Assembly: GCA_003662305.1 (NCBI GenBank) | Contig: QMXU01000047.1 | Coordinates: 1-7,850, forward strand | Direction: 5' to 3' | Source of the DNA: Candidatus Hecatellales archaeon | Lineage (GTDB): Archaea > Thermoproteota > Bathyarchaeia > Hecatellales > Hecatellaceae | Length of the DNA stretch: 7,850 nt | Shown here: in pieces, positions 6,459 through 7,850 of the stretch | How positions within the stretch are numbered: position 1 is the stretch's first letter | Layout of the letters: each line of letters opens with the position of its first letter | Translations under genes and position numbers: made by a program | The notes under the pieces: generated by a model | Database searches by the model: none | What the model was told of the DNA's origin: nothing | The model's input: the letters and a program-made list of their open reading frames with translations, nothing else

Positions 6459-7026
6459 AAAAAGGGAAGTTGAAGACCTTCTAAGGCTTAGAAAGAAGCT
6501 TGAGAAACGCCTGGAAAAGCTTAAGGCTGAAGCCGAAAGCCTTCAGAAGCTTTTAAGCATAATAGACGGAGAGCTAGCACGTAAAAGCTTTAAACCAGCC
6601 GCCCTGGTCAAGCCGAGGGAGGAGGCTAAGCCTGCTGAGGCCCCAGCAGCCCTTGCAGCCCCTCAGCCTCCAAGGCAAACCATACCTTTGAAGGCTTCTG
6701 ACGGAACGCTGCTGGCAACCATGTATGTAACCGAGGATGAAATCAGAGTTGTCCCCTCGGAAAGCTTAACCTTTAACGTGAACACCCCACCCTTCCAGCA
6801 GTTCTTGGTAGCCAAGGTTTTAAGCGGGATGGCAGCTAAAGACAGGGAGACAGCGTCAGCCGGCCAGCTTCTACCAGACCAGATTCTAACCTACCGCATA
6901 GTCCAAGACGGCGACACCATCAGAGAGATAATAATAAGAAACTACCGGGAGGAACGCCGGGCGGCAACTCTGAGAAACGCGGCAAGATGGACCCTAGAGA
7001 AAATGTATGAAAAAACCAGAATCTAA
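6448..7026 (+). CDS. Unrecognised protein: N-terminal coiled coil, Ala/Pro linker, compact C-terminal domain (192 aa)
   Basis: I cannot name this family with confidence; it resembles uncharacterised archaeal proteins. Three parts are visible. Residues 1-45 are a charged Lys/Glu/Leu heptad region, a likely coiled coil that would promote dimer formation. Residues 50-77 are an Ala/Pro/Glu/Lys linker. Residues 78-192 look globular: a beta-rich start (IPLKASDGTLLATMYVTEDEI), a middle with SLTFNVNTPPFQQFLV, then IVQDGDTIREIIIRNYREE and a C-terminal amphipathic helix with NAARWTLEKM. There is no signal peptide or membrane segment, so it is cytoplasmic. TTG is a forced start because an in-frame TAA lies at 6442-6444. 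The 11-base overlap with the mutase and the same direction imply translational coupling, but a shared role in sugar metabolism is only inference. Arg codons are 6 CGN of 18. Confidence 0.8.
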   Translation: MTAEKREVEDLLRLRKKLEKRLEKLKAEAESLQKLLSIIDGELARKSFKPAALVKPREEAKPAEAPAALAAPQPPRQTIPLKASDGTLLATMYVTEDEIRVVPSESLTFNVNTPPFQQFLVAKVLSGMAAKDRETASAGQLLPDQILTYRIVQDGDTIREIIIRNYREERRAATLRNAARWTLEKMYEKTRI

Positions 7027-7050
7027 CGCCCGCCAACCCAAAGTTTAAGT

Positions 7051-7075
7051 GTTAAAAGCTGAAACTGTTTTTAAC
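7051..7075 (+). promoter_or_regulatory. Hairpin/operator-like inverted repeat before the dCMP deaminase gene
   Basis: GTTAAAAGC (7051-7059) and GTTTTTAAC (7067-7075) can pair over 9 positions (one G-U) around the 7-base loop TGAAACT. As DNA, the outer arms GTTAAAA and TTTTAAC are a perfect 7-base inverted repeat with centres 18 bases apart. It lies 25 bases after the stop of the upstream gene and 34 bases before TTG 7109, beside a TATA-like AAGTTTAAG at 7041-7049. It may be an operator for the deaminase gene or a transcript-end hairpin; there is no T tract behind it, which weighs against a simple terminator. Confidence 0.4.
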
Positions 7076-7108
7076 ATGTGAAGCAGCGTGGGAAAGCGGT
7101 GAAAAAGG

Positions 7109-7534
7109 TTGGCTAAACGCCCGGAATGGAATGAATACTTTTTCGGCATCGCCAGGGCTGTTGCCCGACGTTCACCCTGCCTCAAAAACAAGGTTGGAGC
7201 CATAGCCGTGAACCCTGAAAGCAAGCGTATACTGGCAACAGGCTACAACGGGCCTGCCGTTGGCGAACCACACTGCGAAAAATGCAGGCGGGAAGGACTG
7301 CCTTCGGGAGTCAGATTCATTGAAAGCGGGGAGCCATGCCCAGCCGTTCACGCTGAAGAAAACATCGTAGCCATGGCTGCACGGCACGGCGTAGGCATCC
7401 AGGGCTGCGTTGTCTACGTAGCCGGTTTAAATTATCCGCCACGGCTATGCCCTGTATGCCGTTGGCTACTTAAAAACGCAGGAGTTAAAAACGTCATCAT
7501 AGAAGGAACGGGCAGCGTGAAGCTGAACGAGTGA
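7109..7534 (+). CDS. Deoxycytidylate (dCMP) deaminase, zinc-dependent (141 aa)
   Basis: It removes ammonia from dCMP to give dUMP, the substrate of thymidylate synthase. The cytidine/deoxycytidylate deaminase fold is clear: EWNEYFFGIARAVARRSPC at 6-24, VGAIAVN and GYNGP at 45-49, the catalytic HAE at 81-83 (zinc His81, proton-shuttle Glu83) and the zinc cysteines C114-x2-C117 followed by WLLKNAGVKNVII. HCEKC (55-59) and Cys77 resemble the extra metal site or structural cysteines seen in dCMP rather than cytidine deaminases. In the usual PCxxC motif the Pro is Leu here. The TTG start is forced: an in-frame TGA lies at 7100-7102 and the conserved N-terminus follows at once. Arginine codons are mostly CGN (8 of 11) against 3 of 26 in the phosphohexomutase, so codon use differs from its neighbours. 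Confidence 0.93.
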   Translation: MAKRPEWNEYFFGIARAVARRSPCLKNKVGAIAVNPESKRILATGYNGPAVGEPHCEKCRREGLPSGVRFIESGEPCPAVHAEENIVAMAARHGVGIQGCVVYVAGLNYPPRLCPVCRWLLKNAGVKNVIIEGTGSVKLNE

Positions 7535-7558
7535 AATACACCTAACATTCTAACCCAA

Positions 7559-7600
7559 AAACTAATTTTTACTATTATTATATTCGTTTTAATGTGTTTT
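7559..7600 (+). terminator. T-rich terminator region after the dCMP deaminase gene
   Basis: The gap between the convergent genes is strongly AT-rich, unlike the rest of the window, and carries repeated T runs on the + strand (7566-7570, 7587-7590, 7597-7600). Archaeal transcription commonly ends at such T tracts without a hairpin. On the minus strand a shorter T run (complement of 7557-7561) could serve the gene arriving from the right. Confidence 0.5.
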
Positions 7601-7643
7601 ATGAAGGGTATTTGCGGTGTTTTAAACTCGTGGGGGGCAGGGT

Positions 7644-7850
7644 TTACTCTATGGTATCCTTTATAATGTTGCCTTCGCCGGTGGCGTTGTAGTGCACTCC
7701 TTTAACGTCGTTCTCCTGCAGGTTGTTCCCTGTAATCTGGCAGTAGCTTGATTCTCCTGTGAGGATTATGCCGTAGCGTTGTGTTTTGCTTTTTTGGAGG
7801 TCGAAGCAGTGGTTTAACGAGCAGATAACATGGTTGCAGTCTTCTATGCG
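7644..7850 (-). CDS. C-terminal end of a right-handed parallel beta-helix protein (partial, start outside window)
   Basis: On the minus strand the frame is open from the window edge to TAA at 7644-7646, giving 68 residues. They read as stacked beta-helix rungs of about 20-24 residues: a Cys-containing rung with NHVICSLNHCFDLQ, then RYGIILTGESSYCQITGNNL, then DVKGVHYNATGEGNIIKDTIE. The features GI-hydrophobic, C/N-x-I-T-G-N-N and GN-I-I-x-D are typical of pectate-lyase-like and NosD/PbH1-repeat proteins. Such folds occur in carbohydrate-active enzymes, surface proteins and viral tail spikes. The visible end has no catalytic residues that would choose among these, and any secretion signal would lie outside the window. 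It converges on the dCMP deaminase gene across 109 AT-rich bases. Function is unknown. Confidence 0.7.
   Translation of the reverse strand, partial: RIEDCNHVICSLNHCFDLQKSKTQRYGIILTGESSYCQITGNNLQENDVKGVHYNATGEGNIIKDTIE

Noticed and set aside
1..7850. CRISPR arrays, insertion sequences, tRNA or rRNA genes
   Set aside because: No spaced direct repeats, transposase or integrase motifs, terminal inverted repeats, or cloverleaf/T-arm GGTTCAAATCC-type signatures were seen on either strand.

Overview
The window reads as chromosomal housekeeping DNA from an archaeon. The evidence is an archaeal-type tRNA-splicing endonuclease, an archaeal/eukaryotic-type glycyl-tRNA synthetase with a four-cysteine zinc site, TATA-like boxes a short distance before the genes, and an archaeal style of short SD-led leaders. 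A Thermoproteota/TACK lineage such as Bathyarchaeia would fit, but that placement is inference from general gene style; no rRNA or other phylogenetic marker is present. Six of the nine assigned starts are TTG, five of them forced by an in-frame stop just upstream.

Layout. (1) Positions 1-78 hold the C-terminal end of a [4Fe-4S] ferredoxin-type protein on the + strand. (2) Positions 91-1357 form a minus-strand block: a DUF47/PhoU-like gene broken by one in-frame TAA, then endA. (3) Positions 1455-1865 carry a YjbQ/UPF0047 gene, divergent from the DUF47 gene and meeting glyS tail to tail with only 6 bases between them. (4) Positions 1872-3620 carry glyS on the minus strand. (5) Positions 3725-7026 form a + strand series: MarC-family membrane protein, pyrE, a phosphohexomutase and an unrecognised coiled-coil protein whose start overlaps the mutase end. 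(6) Positions 7109-7534 carry a dCMP deaminase with its own upstream region. (7) Positions 7535-7643 are an AT-rich convergent gap. (8) Positions 7644-7850 hold the C-terminal end of a probable right-handed beta-helix protein on the minus strand, cut by the window edge.

Functionally the genes cover RNA processing and translation (EndA, GlyRS), pyrimidine nucleotide supply (PyrE for UMP, dCMP deaminase for dUMP and thus dTMP), sugar-phosphate supply for glycans (phosphohexomutase), a membrane protein of uncertain role (MarC) and a phosphate-linked family (DUF47). No tRNA, rRNA, CRISPR array, transposase or integrase was seen. I see no convincing new multi-gene system. The points most worth a second look are the in-frame TAA inside DUF47, a strongly over-represented and strand-skewed heptamer AAGCCTT, the conserved-looking unknown protein behind the phosphohexomutase, a 9-bp-stem hairpin before the dCMP deaminase, and the truncated beta-helix protein at the right edge.
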